Part shown: positions 33,791 to 42,826 of the stretch, one piece after another
Numbering within the stretch: position 1 is the first letter of the stretch
Layout: every line of letters begins with the position of its first letter
Assembly (NCBI GenBank): GCA_963828445.1
Contig: CAWHFP010000001.1
Span: forward strand, 372,001-436,000
Direction of reading: 5' to 3'
Origin: Bog-532 sp963828445
GTDB lineage: Bacteria; Actinomycetota; Actinomycetes; Streptosporangiales; Streptosporangiaceae
DNA: 64,000 bases
Position numbers and translations under genes: made by a program
Notes under the pieces: generated by a model
Seen by the model: the letters and a program-made list of their open reading frames with translations, nothing else
The model's database searches: none
What the model was told of the DNA's origin: nothing

Positions 33791-35998
33791 GTGAACTCAT
33801 CGCAGCCAGACATCGGTGATCTGCGGCACAACCTGGATGAGGTCGACACTGGCATCGTCGGGTTGATCGCGGAGCGGATGCAGATCATCACCGAGATCGG
33901 GCGCCGGAAGCAGCAGCACGGTACGTCGGCGATCCAGGATGCCGACCGGGAGCGGCGGGTGCTGGCCGGGGTCGAGGACGTGGCCACCGACCTCGGGGTC
34001 TCGGCCAGCCTGGTCCGCCGGATCTTCCGCGAGCTGATCAGCGAGTCGGTCTCGCAGCAGGCCAGCCGGCTCGACGGGCCGGCCGCGGGCCAGCTGCGGG
34101 TCGCCTTCCAGGGCTCGCCCCATTCGTTCGGCGACGCGGCCGCGCGCAAGCACCTGGCCGGCCGGGCGGCCGACGGCGAGCCGATCGGGTACCGGACGCT
34201 GGCCGAGGTGGCGACCGCGCTGCTGGCGGGCGAGGTGGATCTGGCCGTCCTCCCCATCGAGAACACCGCGGCCGGCAGCATCAACGAGGTCTACAGCCTG
34301 CTGCGCGAGCACGAGCTGTTCATCGTCGGCGAGGAGACCTGGAAGGTCGACTACTGCCTGGCCGCGGTGCGCGATGTGCCGCTGAGCTCGCTGAGCCGGA
34401 TCCTGTCCCCGCCCGAGGGCCTGGAGCAGTGCGCCCGGTTCCTGCAGTCGCTGCCGACCGCCGTCCCGACCAGCTACTTCGACACGGCGGGCGCGATGGC
34501 GGCGGTGGCCGACGCCGCTGACCCGAGCGTGGCCGCGATCGGGTCGGCCGAGGCCGCCGAGGCCCAGGGCCTGACCGTGCTTCGCCACGGCATCACCGAC
34601 TCCGAGGACAACTACACCCGCTTTGTGGTGCTGGCCAGCGCTCCCGCGTCGGTCGACCCGCGGGTGGCGGCCAAGACCAGCGTCATCCTGAGCACCCGGC
34701 ACGAGGAAGGCGCGCTGCTGAGCTGCCTGGAGATCTTGTCCAGCAGCGGCCACTCCATGACCAAGCTCGAGTCGCGGCCCCGGCCGGGGCGGCCCTGGGA
34801 GTACCTGTTCTTCCTGGACTTCGAGGGAAACGTGGCCGAGCCCCGGACCACCGCCGCCCTGGACGAGCTGCGGCTGGCCGCGCAGTACCTCAAGGTCCTC
34901 GGCAGCTACCCGGCCAAGGTGCTGCGCCAGCCGGCCCGCCCGGGCAGCCTGCCCGACGCCGCCGAGCCGGAAGCACCGGCCGAGACGCTGGAGGCGGTGG
35001 TGGCCAATCAGGCGCCGCCGGCTCAGCGTTCGGGCAAGCATCTGCTGGTCGACCGGGCCAGCCGGGCCGCCGACACCGTGGTCCAGGTGGGGGATCTGCT
35101 GGTGGGCGGGGACGGGTTCACCGTCATGGCCGGTCCCTGCTCGGTGGAGAGCCCCGAGCAGATAGCGGCCACGGCCAAGTTCGTCCGGGATCATGGCGCG
35201 CACGTGCTGCGGGGCGGGGTGTTCAAGCCGCGGACGTCCCCCTACGCGTTCCAGGGGCTGGGCTGGCAGGGCCTGGACCTGCTGGTCGCGGCCGGGCGGG
35301 AGACCGGGCTGCCGGTGATCACCGAGGTGATGGCGGTGGAGCAGGCGCAGCGGATCGCCAAGGACGCCGACATCCTGCAGATCGGCGCGCGCAACATGCA
35401 GAACTTCGACCTGCTGCGCGAGGTGGGCAAGCTGGACCGGCCGGTGCTGCTCAAGCGCGGCTTGTCCAGCACGATCGATGAGTGGCTGGGTGCCGCCGAG
35501 TACATCGTGGCCCAGGGCAACCAGCAGGTGATCCTCTGCGAGCGCGGCATCCGGACGTTCGAGCGGGCCACCCGCAACACCCTCGACCTGTCCGCCATCG
35601 CGGTGGTCCGGGAGCGGTCGCACCTGCCGGTCATCGTCGACCCCAGCCACGGCACCGGCCTGCGGCGCTACGTGGCCCCGATGGCCTGGGCCGCGCGGGC
35701 GGCCGGCGCCCAGGGCCTGCTCATCGAGGTCCACCCGGACCCGGACCAGGCCCTGTCCGACGCGGCCCAGAGCCTGTCGTTCGACGAGTTCGGGGCGCTC
35801 ATGAGCCAGCTGTCCGCCGTCCCCGGCCCCGGCCGGGCCGAGCTAGCCCGGGGGCGCCGAGCGGACGGCTGGGCCCGCACGTGGTCGCGGGCCCGGGCCG
35901 CAGGTGCTGCGGCCCTTTTAGACTCACTCGACAGGAAAGATCGGCAAAGGACCTGGCCTGGGGCCCTGCCCGTGGCCGACCGAGGAGAGTCTGTATGA
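33791..35998 (+). CDS. Four-domain fusion: chorismate mutase, prephenate dehydratase, ACT, DAHP synthase
   Basis: A 735-residue protein starting at GTG 33791. Residues 8-90 form an AroQ chorismate mutase (LRHNLDEVDTGIVGLIAERM); 100-285 a prephenate dehydratase (AFQGSPHSFGDAAARKH and the TRF motif in NYTRFVVLA); 295-380 an ACT domain with the Phe-binding GALL and ESRP motifs; 420-690 a class I-beta DAHP synthase (VMAGPCSVES, RGGVFKPRTSPYAFQG, QIGARNMQNFDLLREVGK, VLLKRGLSST, VIVDPSHGTGLR). It would catalyse the first step of the shikimate pathway and the two steps from chorismate to phenylpyruvate, with the ACT domain placed to give Phe feedback on both. A Pro/Ala-rich linker joins the halves. 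All motifs are intact. The next gene overlaps by four bases. Confidence 0.88.
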   Translation: MNSSQPDIGDLRHNLDEVDTGIVGLIAERMQIITEIGRRKQQHGTSAIQDADRERRVLAGVEDVATDLGVSASLVRRIFRELISESVSQQASRLDGPAAGQLRVAFQGSPHSFGDAAARKHLAGRAADGEPIGYRTLAEVATALLAGEVDLAVLPIENTAAGSINEVYSLLREHELFIVGEETWKVDYCLAAVRDVPLSSLSRILSPPEGLEQCARFLQSLPTAVPTSYFDTAGAMAAVADAADPSVAAIGSAEAAEAQGLTVLRHGITDSEDNYTRFVVLASAPASVDPRVAAKTSVILSTRHEEGALLSCLEILSSSGHSMTKLESRPRPGRPWEYLFFLDFEGNVAEPRTTAALDELRLAAQYLKVLGSYPAKVLRQPARPGSLPDAAEPEAPAETLEAVVANQAPPAQRSGKHLLVDRASRAADTVVQVGDLLVGGDGFTVMAGPCSVESPEQIAATAKFVRDHGAHVLRGGVFKPRTSPYAFQGLGWQGLDLLVAAGRETGLPVITEVMAVEQAQRIAKDADILQIGARNMQNFDLLREVGKLDRPVLLKRGLSSTIDEWLGAAEYIVAQGNQQVILCERGIRTFERATRNTLDLSAIAVVRERSHLPVIVDPSHGTGLRRYVAPMAWAARAAGAQGLLIEVHPDPDQALSDAAQSLSFDEFGALMSQLSAVPGPGRAELARGRRADGWARTWSRARAAGAAALLDSLDRKDRQRTWPGALPVADRGESV

Positions 35999-37134
35999 GG
36001 TTCCAGCTGCTCGACATCCTCCCCCACCTCCAGAACCCGGTCACCGGCCGCCTGATCAGCACCGCGGACCGGCTGGAACAGGCGGTGACCGCAGCCCGCC
36101 AGGCCGAGCGCCTGGGCCTGGACGCGGTGGCCGTCGGCGAGCGGCACGCCGGGCCGTTCCTGTCAGCGGGCGTGACCGTGGTGCTGGGCGCGATCGCGTC
36201 GGCCACCAGCCGGGTCCGCATCCAGACCGGCGTCTGCGTGCTGTCCATCCTGGATCCGCTGCGGGTGGCCGAGGACTACGCGACCGTCGACCAGCTGTCC
36301 CGGGGCCGGATGGAGCTGGTCATCGGCAAGGGCAACGAGCTGCGCCAGCTGCCGATGTTCGGGGTCGAGGCCGGTCAGCAGTGGGACCAGCTGGCCGAGA
36401 AGTACGAGCTGCTGCGGCGGCTCTGGCGGGAGGAGAACGTGACCTGGGCCGGCCGGTTCCGTGGCCCGCTGGACGGGGTGACCAGCCTGCCCCGGCCGTT
36501 CGCGGGCGCCCCGCGGATCTGGCACGGCTCGGCCACCACGCTGACCTCGGCCGAGCTGGCCGCGACCTGGGGTGACCCGCTGTTCAGCGCCAATGCGATC
36601 CAGCCCCGCGCGAACTACCAGGTGCTGATCGACCATTACCGCGCCGAGTACGAACGGCACGGACACGACCCGCGCTACGCCTACGTCGCCGCCGGTTCGA
36701 ACTTCCTGTTCCTGGCCGACACGACCCAGGAGGCCCGCGAGCGCTACGGCCCGGTCTATGAGCAGATGGTCGCGTTCTTCAACCGGCCCGGCAACCACAC
36801 ACGCGGCAACGAGATGGTGTTCCGCGACATCGACCACGCGATCGCCGAGGGGCCAGCCCTGGTCGGCAGCCCGCAGCAGATCATCGACAAGATCATGTAC
36901 TTCCACCAGGGCTTCGGCCACGACCTGCAGTCGTTCAGCCTGCCGACGATGATCCCGCACGAGCAGCAGCTCGACATGCTGGAACGCCTGGCCACCGAGG
37001 TCCTGCCGGTCGTCCGGCGGGAAGTGAAGACCACGCTGTGGTCGGACGATGATCCCTACGGCGGGCGCCCCGCGTTCGCCGGGCGGACGGTTCCCGACGC
37101 CGCCGACGTCATAGCGGGAGCGCCCCGTCCCTGA
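35995..37134 (+). CDS. Luciferase-like (LLM class) flavin-dependent oxidoreductase
   Basis: A 379-residue LLM-family protein. The start ATG 35995 overlaps the stop of the fusion gene (ATGA) and follows GAGGAGA; the frame is open upstream but that part is antisense noise. Motifs: RFQLLDILPHLQNPVTGRL, LGLDAVAVGERHAGPFLSAG, IQTGVCVLSILDPLRVAEDY, GRMELVIGKGNEL, RIWHGSATTLTSAELAATWG and VGSPQQIIDKIMYFHQGFGH. Such enzymes use FMN (or F420 in actinobacteria) to oxidise small organic compounds. The substrate is unknown; coupling to aromatic biosynthesis hints at an aromatic or amino-acid-derived compound, but the overlap may only reflect compact gene order. Confidence 0.82.
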   Translation: MRFQLLDILPHLQNPVTGRLISTADRLEQAVTAARQAERLGLDAVAVGERHAGPFLSAGVTVVLGAIASATSRVRIQTGVCVLSILDPLRVAEDYATVDQLSRGRMELVIGKGNELRQLPMFGVEAGQQWDQLAEKYELLRRLWREENVTWAGRFRGPLDGVTSLPRPFAGAPRIWHGSATTLTSAELAATWGDPLFSANAIQPRANYQVLIDHYRAEYERHGHDPRYAYVAAGSNFLFLADTTQEARERYGPVYEQMVAFFNRPGNHTRGNEMVFRDIDHAIAEGPALVGSPQQIIDKIMYFHQGFGHDLQSFSLPTMIPHEQQLDMLERLATEVLPVVRREVKTTLWSDDDPYGGRPAFAGRTVPDAADVIAGAPRP

Positions 37135-37178
37135 CCGGTACTGCCCGGCCAGATTCGGCTGACACTCTTGCCAACAAA

Positions 37179-37190
37179 ATTGCCGGCAAT
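37179..37190. promoter_or_regulatory. 12-bp palindrome ATTGCCGGCAAT
   Basis: A perfect palindrome in the 103-base gap before the tannase remnant and the MFS gene. Its A/T-framed arms stand out from the GC-rich surroundings and fit a TetR- or LacI-type operator. No regulator gene is adjacent, so the assignment is weak. Confidence 0.25.
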
Positions 37191-37237
37191 CTAGGCTCCC
37201 ATCGCCGGGACTTACCGGGTCCGACGAAGGAGTCGCG

Positions 37238-37730
37238 ATGGATGTCAGCTGGATCAGGCGGTTCAGATGCGCGCGCGGGTCACGAGGCCGCCGCCTGAGC
37301 GCGGTGCTGGTGGCCCTGGCCATCGCCGGGGCCGCGCTGGCGGGGGTGACGATGACCGGGGGGCTGGTCCGACCAGTTCATCCCGCCCGAGGGCTCCGTC
37401 GCCTACCGGCAGGCGGTCATCGACACCATGGGCGCGAGCACCGTCAGCAAGTTCTACCGGCTGTACATGTTCCCCGGCGTTTACCACTGCGGCGGCGGGT
37501 ACGGGCCGAACGTGTTCGACCTGCTGACCCCGCCGGAGGAAGTGAAGTACGCCGGCCGCGGCGACCCGGACCAGGCCGCCAGCTACGTGCCGGTCGCCCC
37601 GTCCGCGCCGCGTCACGACGACTACCGGTGGGCCGGTTACCCGTTCCGGTCCGGGTACGAGCAGTGGTGCCGGCTGGTCGGCGACGCCAAGGCCCTGGTG
37701 TGCAAGCGCGAGGGTGAGCAGGGCGCCTGA
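37238..37730 (+). pseudogene. Tannase/feruloyl esterase family remnant (internal deletion plus frameshift)
   Basis: The first frame (ATG 37238) encodes an N-terminal basic region and hydrophobic helix (LSAVLVALAIAGAALAGVTM), a signal peptide or anchor. At a G-run near 37360 the frame shifts; the next frame reads VIDTMGASTVSKFYRLYMFP, then GVYHCGGGYGPNVFDLLTP, the C-terminal block of the tannase family containing its conserved His. The central catalytic Ser region and the lid domain are missing. The tail (YEQWCRLVGDAKALVCKREG) keeps Cys residues. It is a dead deletion derivative lying just before an intact MFS gene. Confidence 0.65.
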
Positions 37731-37745
37731 GGGAAGGGACGGTTC

Positions 37746-39392
37746 ATGGCCACACGGAATGCCGCCGGAACGCAGGCCGCGTCCGGCGGGGACGCACGGC
37801 AGCTGACCAGTGGGACGCTCTTCGCGGCCGCCTTCGCGGTCGCCGTGGCCCAGCTGGCGCTGGCCATCCCGGCGGTGCTGCAGGGCCTGTTCCAGAAGGA
37901 CCTGGCCACGTCCACCTCCCAGCTGACCTGGATCTCGGACGCCTTCCTGGTCCCGGTGACCCTGCTCGAGCTGACCTTCGGCGTGCTCGGAGACCTGTTC
38001 GGGCGTAAGCGCCTGCTCATCATCGGCGCGGTCATGCTGGCCGTGGGCGAGGGCGTGGCCCTGCTCGTCCCGGGCACCACCAGCTCGACCAGTACCCGGG
38101 TCACGGTGCTGTGGATCGGCATGGCCATCGCCGGCGCCGGAGCGGCCGCGATCATGCCGACCAGCCTGGCCATGATCGCGGCCGGGACGCACACCCCCCG
38201 GACCCGCGCTCGCGGGATCACCATCTGGGCCGCCGCCCTGTCCGCGGGCAACATGCTGTCCCCGGTCCTCGGCGGCTGGCTGGCCGGCTTCAAGTGGGGC
38301 GGTGACCCGAACGCCAGCTGGCGCTGGGCGGCGGCGGCTATCGCCATCCTCGCTCTGGTCAGCGTGGTCGCCTCGGCCCTGTTTGCGCAGAACTCCTCCT
38401 CCCCCGAAGGTCGCTCGCTGGACTGGGGTGGCCAGGTCACGGTGGCGGTGGCCCTGTTCGCGCTGATGTTCGCGGTGATCCAGGGGCCGACGGCCGGCTG
38501 GGGCAGCGCCGAAGTGATCGTCGGCTTCATCGCGGCGGTGGTGTTCCTCGTGCTGTTCGTCATGGCCGAGCGCCGGGCGGCCGCACCGCTGCTGGATCTG
38601 GACCTGTTCAAGATCCGGGCCTTCACCATCGCGTCCATCGCCACCGTCATCGGCATGTTCTGCTTCCTGGGTACCGCGTACTCGACCAGCATCCGGCTGA
38701 CCGCGATCCTGCTGTTCACCCCGCTGCACGCGGCGATCGCGTTCGTGCTGTTCAACGGCATCGCCCTGCCGCTGATCCCGGTCACCGAACGGCTGCTGCA
38801 CAATTACAATCCGCGCTGGACGATGGGCGCTGGGCTGGCCCTGATGGCCGCCGGTGACTTCTGGACGGCCGCGGTGCCGGTTAGCTCCCAGGTCGGCCTG
38901 GGCCCGGTGATCGCCCCCTACGTGCTGATCGGCATCGGGTTCGCGTTCGCCGTGTCCGCCCTGACCGCGGTCCTGGTCGACACCGTGCCGATCCGCCTCG
39001 AGGGCATGGCCAGCGCCGCCGCCAACATGCTGCGCGACTTCGGCTTCACCCTGGGGCCCGCGGTGATCGGCGCGGTCACGCTCAGCCGGGCCGCCACCGA
39101 GATCCACACCAAGGTGACCGGCAACCCCGCGCTGTCCAAGGCCCTGACCGCGTTCAACGCGTCAGCGACGCACAACCCGTCCCTCAAGCCGGTGGTCGGC
39201 GCGGTCAACTCGGGGCCGCTGGGTGCGAACTCGGTGCCGGACCCGCCCAACCCGCTGAAGGACGTGGCCTTCCACGCACTCGGGCACGCCAACTCGATCG
39301 GATACGTGATCTGTGGCGTCGCCGGCCTGGTCGCGGCCCTGCTCGTCGTGCTCGCCCTGGGCGGCGGGACGCACCGCGAAACCAGGCCCTGA
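37746..39392 (+). CDS. MFS transporter, 14-helix drug/proton antiporter type (DHA2-like)
   Basis: A 548-residue permease starting at ATG 37746 after GGGAAGGGA. Fourteen hydrophobic helices can be counted. The DHA2 family motifs are present: motif A between helices 2 and 3 (GDLFGRKRLLIIGAV) and the AAIMPTSLAMIAAG and NMLSPVLGGWLAGF regions. It would export hydrophobic compounds in exchange for protons. A long polar loop before the last helix (residues ~455-515, with PSLKPVVGAVNSGPLGANSV) is unusual but fits external loops of this group. No regulator is adjacent. Confidence 0.82.
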   Translation: MATRNAAGTQAASGGDARQLTSGTLFAAAFAVAVAQLALAIPAVLQGLFQKDLATSTSQLTWISDAFLVPVTLLELTFGVLGDLFGRKRLLIIGAVMLAVGEGVALLVPGTTSSTSTRVTVLWIGMAIAGAGAAAIMPTSLAMIAAGTHTPRTRARGITIWAAALSAGNMLSPVLGGWLAGFKWGGDPNASWRWAAAAIAILALVSVVASALFAQNSSSPEGRSLDWGGQVTVAVALFALMFAVIQGPTAGWGSAEVIVGFIAAVVFLVLFVMAERRAAAPLLDLDLFKIRAFTIASIATVIGMFCFLGTAYSTSIRLTAILLFTPLHAAIAFVLFNGIALPLIPVTERLLHNYNPRWTMGAGLALMAAGDFWTAAVPVSSQVGLGPVIAPYVLIGIGFAFAVSALTAVLVDTVPIRLEGMASAAANMLRDFGFTLGPAVIGAVTLSRAATEIHTKVTGNPALSKALTAFNASATHNPSLKPVVGAVNSGPLGANSVPDPPNPLKDVAFHALGHANSIGYVICGVAGLVAALLVVLALGGGTHRETRP

Positions 39393-39394
39393 CC

Positions 39395-40781
39395 TCAGGC
39401 GAAGTACCGGACAGTCACCGGGTTGGCCGGCTCGTAGGGGTGCCACCGGTCGTCGGCGGGACGGCCGGTGGCGACGAACCCGGCCACCGCCCGCGAGAAC
39501 GTCCCGGCCAGCGCCCGGACCGCGGGCGTGACCTGGCCGAGCATGGGGCTGCCGGGGTAGGCGCCGAGGGTGTCGAAGAAGAACGGCAGGTCGCAGCAGT
39601 GCGCGCCCCCCAGGTGACCGGGGTCCGGATCCGGGGTGTAGCCGAACTCGTAGACGTAGGCCGGGTGGCGGGCCGTGGCCTGGTGGTCGGCGATGGCCAG
39701 GGTCCCGTCGCGGAACAAGATCTCGGTCTGGGTCTGGGTGAAGTCGTCGACCGAGCGGCCCTGCCCGGCGGCGATGCCCGGGATACGCGGGTCGAAGGCG
39801 AAGAACGCCCTCATCTCGGCGCTGGTCGTCCCGGCCAGCAGCGGCTTGCCGCCCAGCCGCCCCGCGGCCAGGGCCGATGGCCAGTCCTCGGGGAGGCCGG
39901 CGGCGCCGCGCACGGGGTGGAGCGGCGGGGCCGCGCTGCCCGGGCGGGACACCTCCTGGGCCAGCGCCGGTAGGCGGCAGGAACTGGCCGGCCGGGACGG
40001 CCCGCAGCGCCGCCCCCAGCTCAGCACCCGGGTCGGCGCCGCCGGCCAGGCCGAGGATCGCCAGCAAACGCCGGGTGTGGCCGGCCGCCTCGGCGGGGTC
40101 CTGCGGCGGCAGCCCCCAGGGCCCGCTCTGGCTGATCACCTGGCTGATGTGTGGTCCTGTGACCGGAGACAGAGCGAGATAGAGCGCGGAGTACGCACCC
40201 GCCGATTGGCCGCCGACGGTGACCGCTCCTGGATTTCCGCCGAAGGTCGCTACGTTGCGTCCGACCCAGCCCAGGACCGCGGCCTGGTCCTGCACCCCGA
40301 GGTTCTCGATCCCCAGCTCCGGCAGATACAGATAGCCGAGCGGGCCGAGCCGGTAGTTGGCGGTGACCACGACGATGCCGCCGGCCGCGGCCAGCTGGCG
40401 GCCGTCGTACCAGTCCCAGCCGCCGGATCCGCTGGTGAACCCGCCGCCGTGGAACCACACCAGGACCGGCCGCCCGTCTGGGGTGGGCCCGTCGGCGGGC
40501 AGGCGGGGCGTCCACACGTTGAGGGTGAGGCAGCCGTCCTCGTCCCAGTCGGGGACGCGGGCGCCCATGACCGCCTCGAGCCGGGACGGACCCTGCGGCA
40601 CGGACGGGCCGGACCGGCTGGCGTCACGCAACCCTGGCCACGACGGAGATGGCTGCGGGGCGGCGAAGCGGAGCTCCCCCACCGGCGACGCCGCATACGG
40701 GATGCCGCGGAATGCGGCCACGCCGTCCTCGGCGACCCCCTGGACGCGGCCCGACTCGGTATCCGCGACCGGGTGTTCCAT
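39395..40781 (-). pseudogene. Type B carboxylesterase, split by one frameshift
   Basis: The N-terminal frame (ATG 40781, one base after the M56 stop) carries the family signatures: ESGRVQGVAEDGVAAFRGIP, EDGCLTLNVWTPR, VWFHGGGFTSGSGGWDWYDG and the nucleophile elbow GGQSAGAYS. At about 39975-39990 the frame shifts; the second frame (PALAQEVSRPG onward, stop 39395) gives the acid and His regions (TTSAEMRAFFAFDP, HPAYVYEFGYTPDPDPGHLG). Spliced length is about 460 residues, normal. It is the third gene of the BlaI operon. In BlaI/M56 loci of actinobacteria an adjacent hydrolase may be the controlled resistance gene. Confidence 0.75.
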
Positions 40782-40782
40782 C

Positions 40783-41772
40783 TCAGGAGCGGGTCAGGAA
40801 CGACGGGACCTGGGCCAGTTCGACCACGGCGTGCAGGTCAAAGGCGGCGTCCAGGGCGGCCACGCCGGAGACCAGCACCACGGCCGCGGCCGCCGCGACC
40901 AGCAGCGGGCTCATCGAGGGCGCCGGGGCCAGCAGGGCCGCGACCCGGCGCGGCACCGGGCCCAGACCGCGGCCGCCGGTCAGCCGGCGGACCGGCTCCA
41001 GGAGCGGCCCGGTGATCCCGGTCGCGACCACGGGCACGCGGGCCCGGCCCGGCGCGCTGGCCGAGCGGGACGAGGCCAGCGCGGCCTTGCCGACGGCCCG
41101 GGCCGCCAGCCGGCGGTCCCCGCAGTGCCCGGCCGCGGTCTCGTCGGCCCAGCGTTCCACGGTGTAGTTGACCGCGGCGGCCACCGGGCGCAGCAACGGG
41201 TTGGCCGCGGCCGCGAAGTGGCTGAGCGCGGTGAACAGGTAGTGGTGGTTGGCGGCGTGGGCGCGCTCGTGGGCCAGCAGCACGTCCCGCTCGGCCGGGG
41301 CCAGGGCGTCCAGCATGCCCGCGGTGACCACGATCCGGCCCGGCCAGCCGGGCACGGTGTAGGCGTCGGCGGCACCGTCCGGCACCACCACCACCTGGCC
41401 CGAGCCGGGCAGGCAGCGGGCCTCCCGGGCCGCCCGGACCAGGGCCCGGGAGCGCCGCCAGCCCGCGCGGGCCGCGGCCAGGGCCACCGCGGCCAGCAGC
41501 ACCGTGGCCACCAGCGCGGCCGACAGCGAGGCGGGATCCTCGCGCCGGATCACCGCCGCCGACAGGTGGCCCAGCGAGGCCACCAGCGGGATGCGCAGCA
41601 CGGCGGTCAGGGCCAGGAACCCGAGCACGGCGGTGCTGAGCGCGGCCAGGGCCACGGCCGCGGCGGTCAGCAGCCAGGTCGCCACCTGCGGCGGCAGCCG
41701 GGTGGCCAGCGGCCAGGCGCCCGCGGCCGCGCACAGCGGCAGCAGCAGCGGAACGTAGACGACCAGGTCCAT
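40783..41772 (-). CDS. M56-family membrane metallopeptidase (BlaR1/MecR1-like, no penicillin-sensor domain)
   Basis: A 329-residue integral membrane protein with helices at the N-terminus, a cytoplasmic zinc-peptidase segment containing LLAHERAHAANHH (HExxH) and a following ERWADETAA acid region, and helices near the C-terminus. Unlike BlaR1 it has no extracellular penicillin-binding domain, as is common in actinobacteria. Its ATG overlaps the BlaI stop by one base (TGATG). The known BlaR1/BlaI model is that the peptidase, once activated, causes BlaI inactivation; here the activating signal is unknown. Confidence 0.85.
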   Translation of the reverse strand: MDLVVYVPLLLPLCAAAGAWPLATRLPPQVATWLLTAAAVALAALSTAVLGFLALTAVLRIPLVASLGHLSAAVIRREDPASLSAALVATVLLAAVALAAARAGWRRSRALVRAAREARCLPGSGQVVVVPDGAADAYTVPGWPGRIVVTAGMLDALAPAERDVLLAHERAHAANHHYLFTALSHFAAAANPLLRPVAAAVNYTVERWADETAAGHCGDRRLAARAVGKAALASSRSASAPGRARVPVVATGITGPLLEPVRRLTGGRGLGPVPRRVAALLAPAPSMSPLLVAAAAAVVLVSGVAALDAAFDLHAVVELAQVPSFLTRS

Positions 41773-42152
41773 CAGCCCGCCCCGTCCGGGCCCAGCATGC
41801 GCCGCAGGGCCTGCTCGTCCTCGTCGGACAGGCTGGACACGAACCGGGCCAGCACGGCCTCCCGATCGGCTTCGGCCGCCAGCACGCTGGCCATCTGCCG
41901 GGCGGCCAGCCCGGGTTCGTCGGCCACCGGCGAGTACCGGAAGGCCCGGCCGGCCCGCTCCCGGTCCAGCACCCCCTTGGCGTGCAGCCGGGACAAGATC
42001 GTGACCACGGTGGTGTAAGCCAGGTCGCCGCCGAGCCGCTCGCGCACGTCGGCCGGGGACAGCGGCTCCCCCGCCGCCTGCAGGATGCCGAGCACCTCGC
42101 CCGCCAGCTCCCCGGCGCCGCGCCGGTTACCCGCCTGGACCGGCTCGCTCAT
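41772..42152 (-). CDS. blaI: BlaI/MecI-family repressor
   Basis: A 126-residue winged-helix repressor. I chose ATG 42152 with AAGGGA upstream; the frame is open a further 75 bases. The domain reads EVLGILQAAGEPLSPADVRE, RLGGDLAYTTVVTILSRLHA, KGVLDRERAGRAFRYSPVAD, followed by the dimerisation helices with LARFVSSLSDEDEQALRRML. Family members bind TACA/TGTA dyads as dimers and are cleaved or released when the M56 peptidase is active. A matching iterated operator lies 76-111 bases upstream of the start, so autorepression is likely. Another candidate site at 53305-53321 may extend the regulon. Confidence 0.88.
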   Translation of the reverse strand: MSEPVQAGNRRGAGELAGEVLGILQAAGEPLSPADVRERLGGDLAYTTVVTILSRLHAKGVLDRERAGRAFRYSPVADEPGLAARQMASVLAAEADREAVLARFVSSLSDEDEQALRRMLGPDGAG

Positions 42153-42227
42153 GTGGTGGTCCCTTCCTCGCCCATCCCGGACATCCGGCGCTGGCTCGCC
42201 CCGGTACATCCGGTCATGGGTTAGCAT

Positions 42228-42263
42228 CTACAGCAATGTAGAAGTTCTACGGATCTGTAGAAC
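42228..42263. promoter_or_regulatory. Iterated BlaI-type operator
   Basis: Two dyads lie end to end: CTACA-GCAA-TGTAG (42228-42241) and GTTCTAC-GGATCT-GTAGAAC (42244-42263). Between them GTAGAA-G-TTCTAC (42238-42250) forms a third. BlaI/MecI repressors recognise TACA/TGTA dyads. The site is upstream of blaI on one strand and of the DedA remnant/DedA/UppP genes on the other, so both directions may be repressed. Confidence 0.7.
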
Positions 42264-42352
42264 GTCTGTCCAGAGGATTGTGCCATGCCGCAGCGTCCCA
42301 GGGGTAACGCTCCAGCCGGGCTCATCCCTTCCCCCGGCTCCCGGGTGGCGGG

Positions 42353-42815
42353 ATGACGGCCGCGGCGCTGCCCGGCCTGCTGGCGACCATCGCGCCGTAC
42401 CTGGAGCGGTACGGGTTCGGCTGGTTCATCGGCCGCCACGGCGGGCGCCGGCTGGTGGCCCGGTTCGGCCGGTACGTGCTGCTGCCACCGCACCGGATGG
42501 CCCGGCCGGAGACGTTCTTCACCCGGCACGGCAGCAAGATCGTGCCGGCCCCGTGTGGACGGACTGCGGCAGGCCAACGGGATCATCGCCGGCCTGACTG
42601 GGATGCGCTTTCGCCGCTTCCTGGTCCTGAACGCGATCGGCGCGGCCCTGTGGCCAGCGTCTGGACCGCCGTGGGCGATCTCGCCGGCCGCAACATCCGA
42701 CGCTCTATCCGGCCATCACCCGCTATGGCGCGTACGAACTGGCCGCGCTGGGCGTCCTGGCCGCGGCGCGGGTGGCGCGGGTCGCCTTCCGCCGCTTCAT
42801 CCGCCCGACCAAGCG
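42353..42815 (+). pseudogene. DedA-family gene remnant with internal deletion and several frameshifts
   Basis: From ATG 42353 three frames together give a DedA protein: LATIAPYLERYGFG joined directly to WFIGRHGGRRLVARFGRYVL, then (shift near 42550) LRQANGIIAGLTGMRFRRFL and VLNAIGAALW, then (near 42660) SVWTAVGDLAGRN, then (near 42705) LYPAITRYGAYELAALGVLA. The normal first half between YGFG and the GRHGG motif is missing. It cannot yield a product. An intact DedA gene follows 12 bases later, but the two are different subgroups rather than a recent duplication. Confidence 0.65.
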
Positions 42816-42826
42816 AAAGCGAGACC

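Noticed and set aside
33797..35734. A 645-codon frame antisense to the aromatic-amino-acid fusion gene
   Set aside because: The plus strand carries all catalytic motifs of four known domains; the antisense product has no recognisable fold.
37263..39107. A 614-codon antisense frame across the MFS gene, rich in Gln, Asp, Arg and His
   Set aside because: Antisense of membrane-helix codons gives exactly this composition; the MFS gene explains the region.
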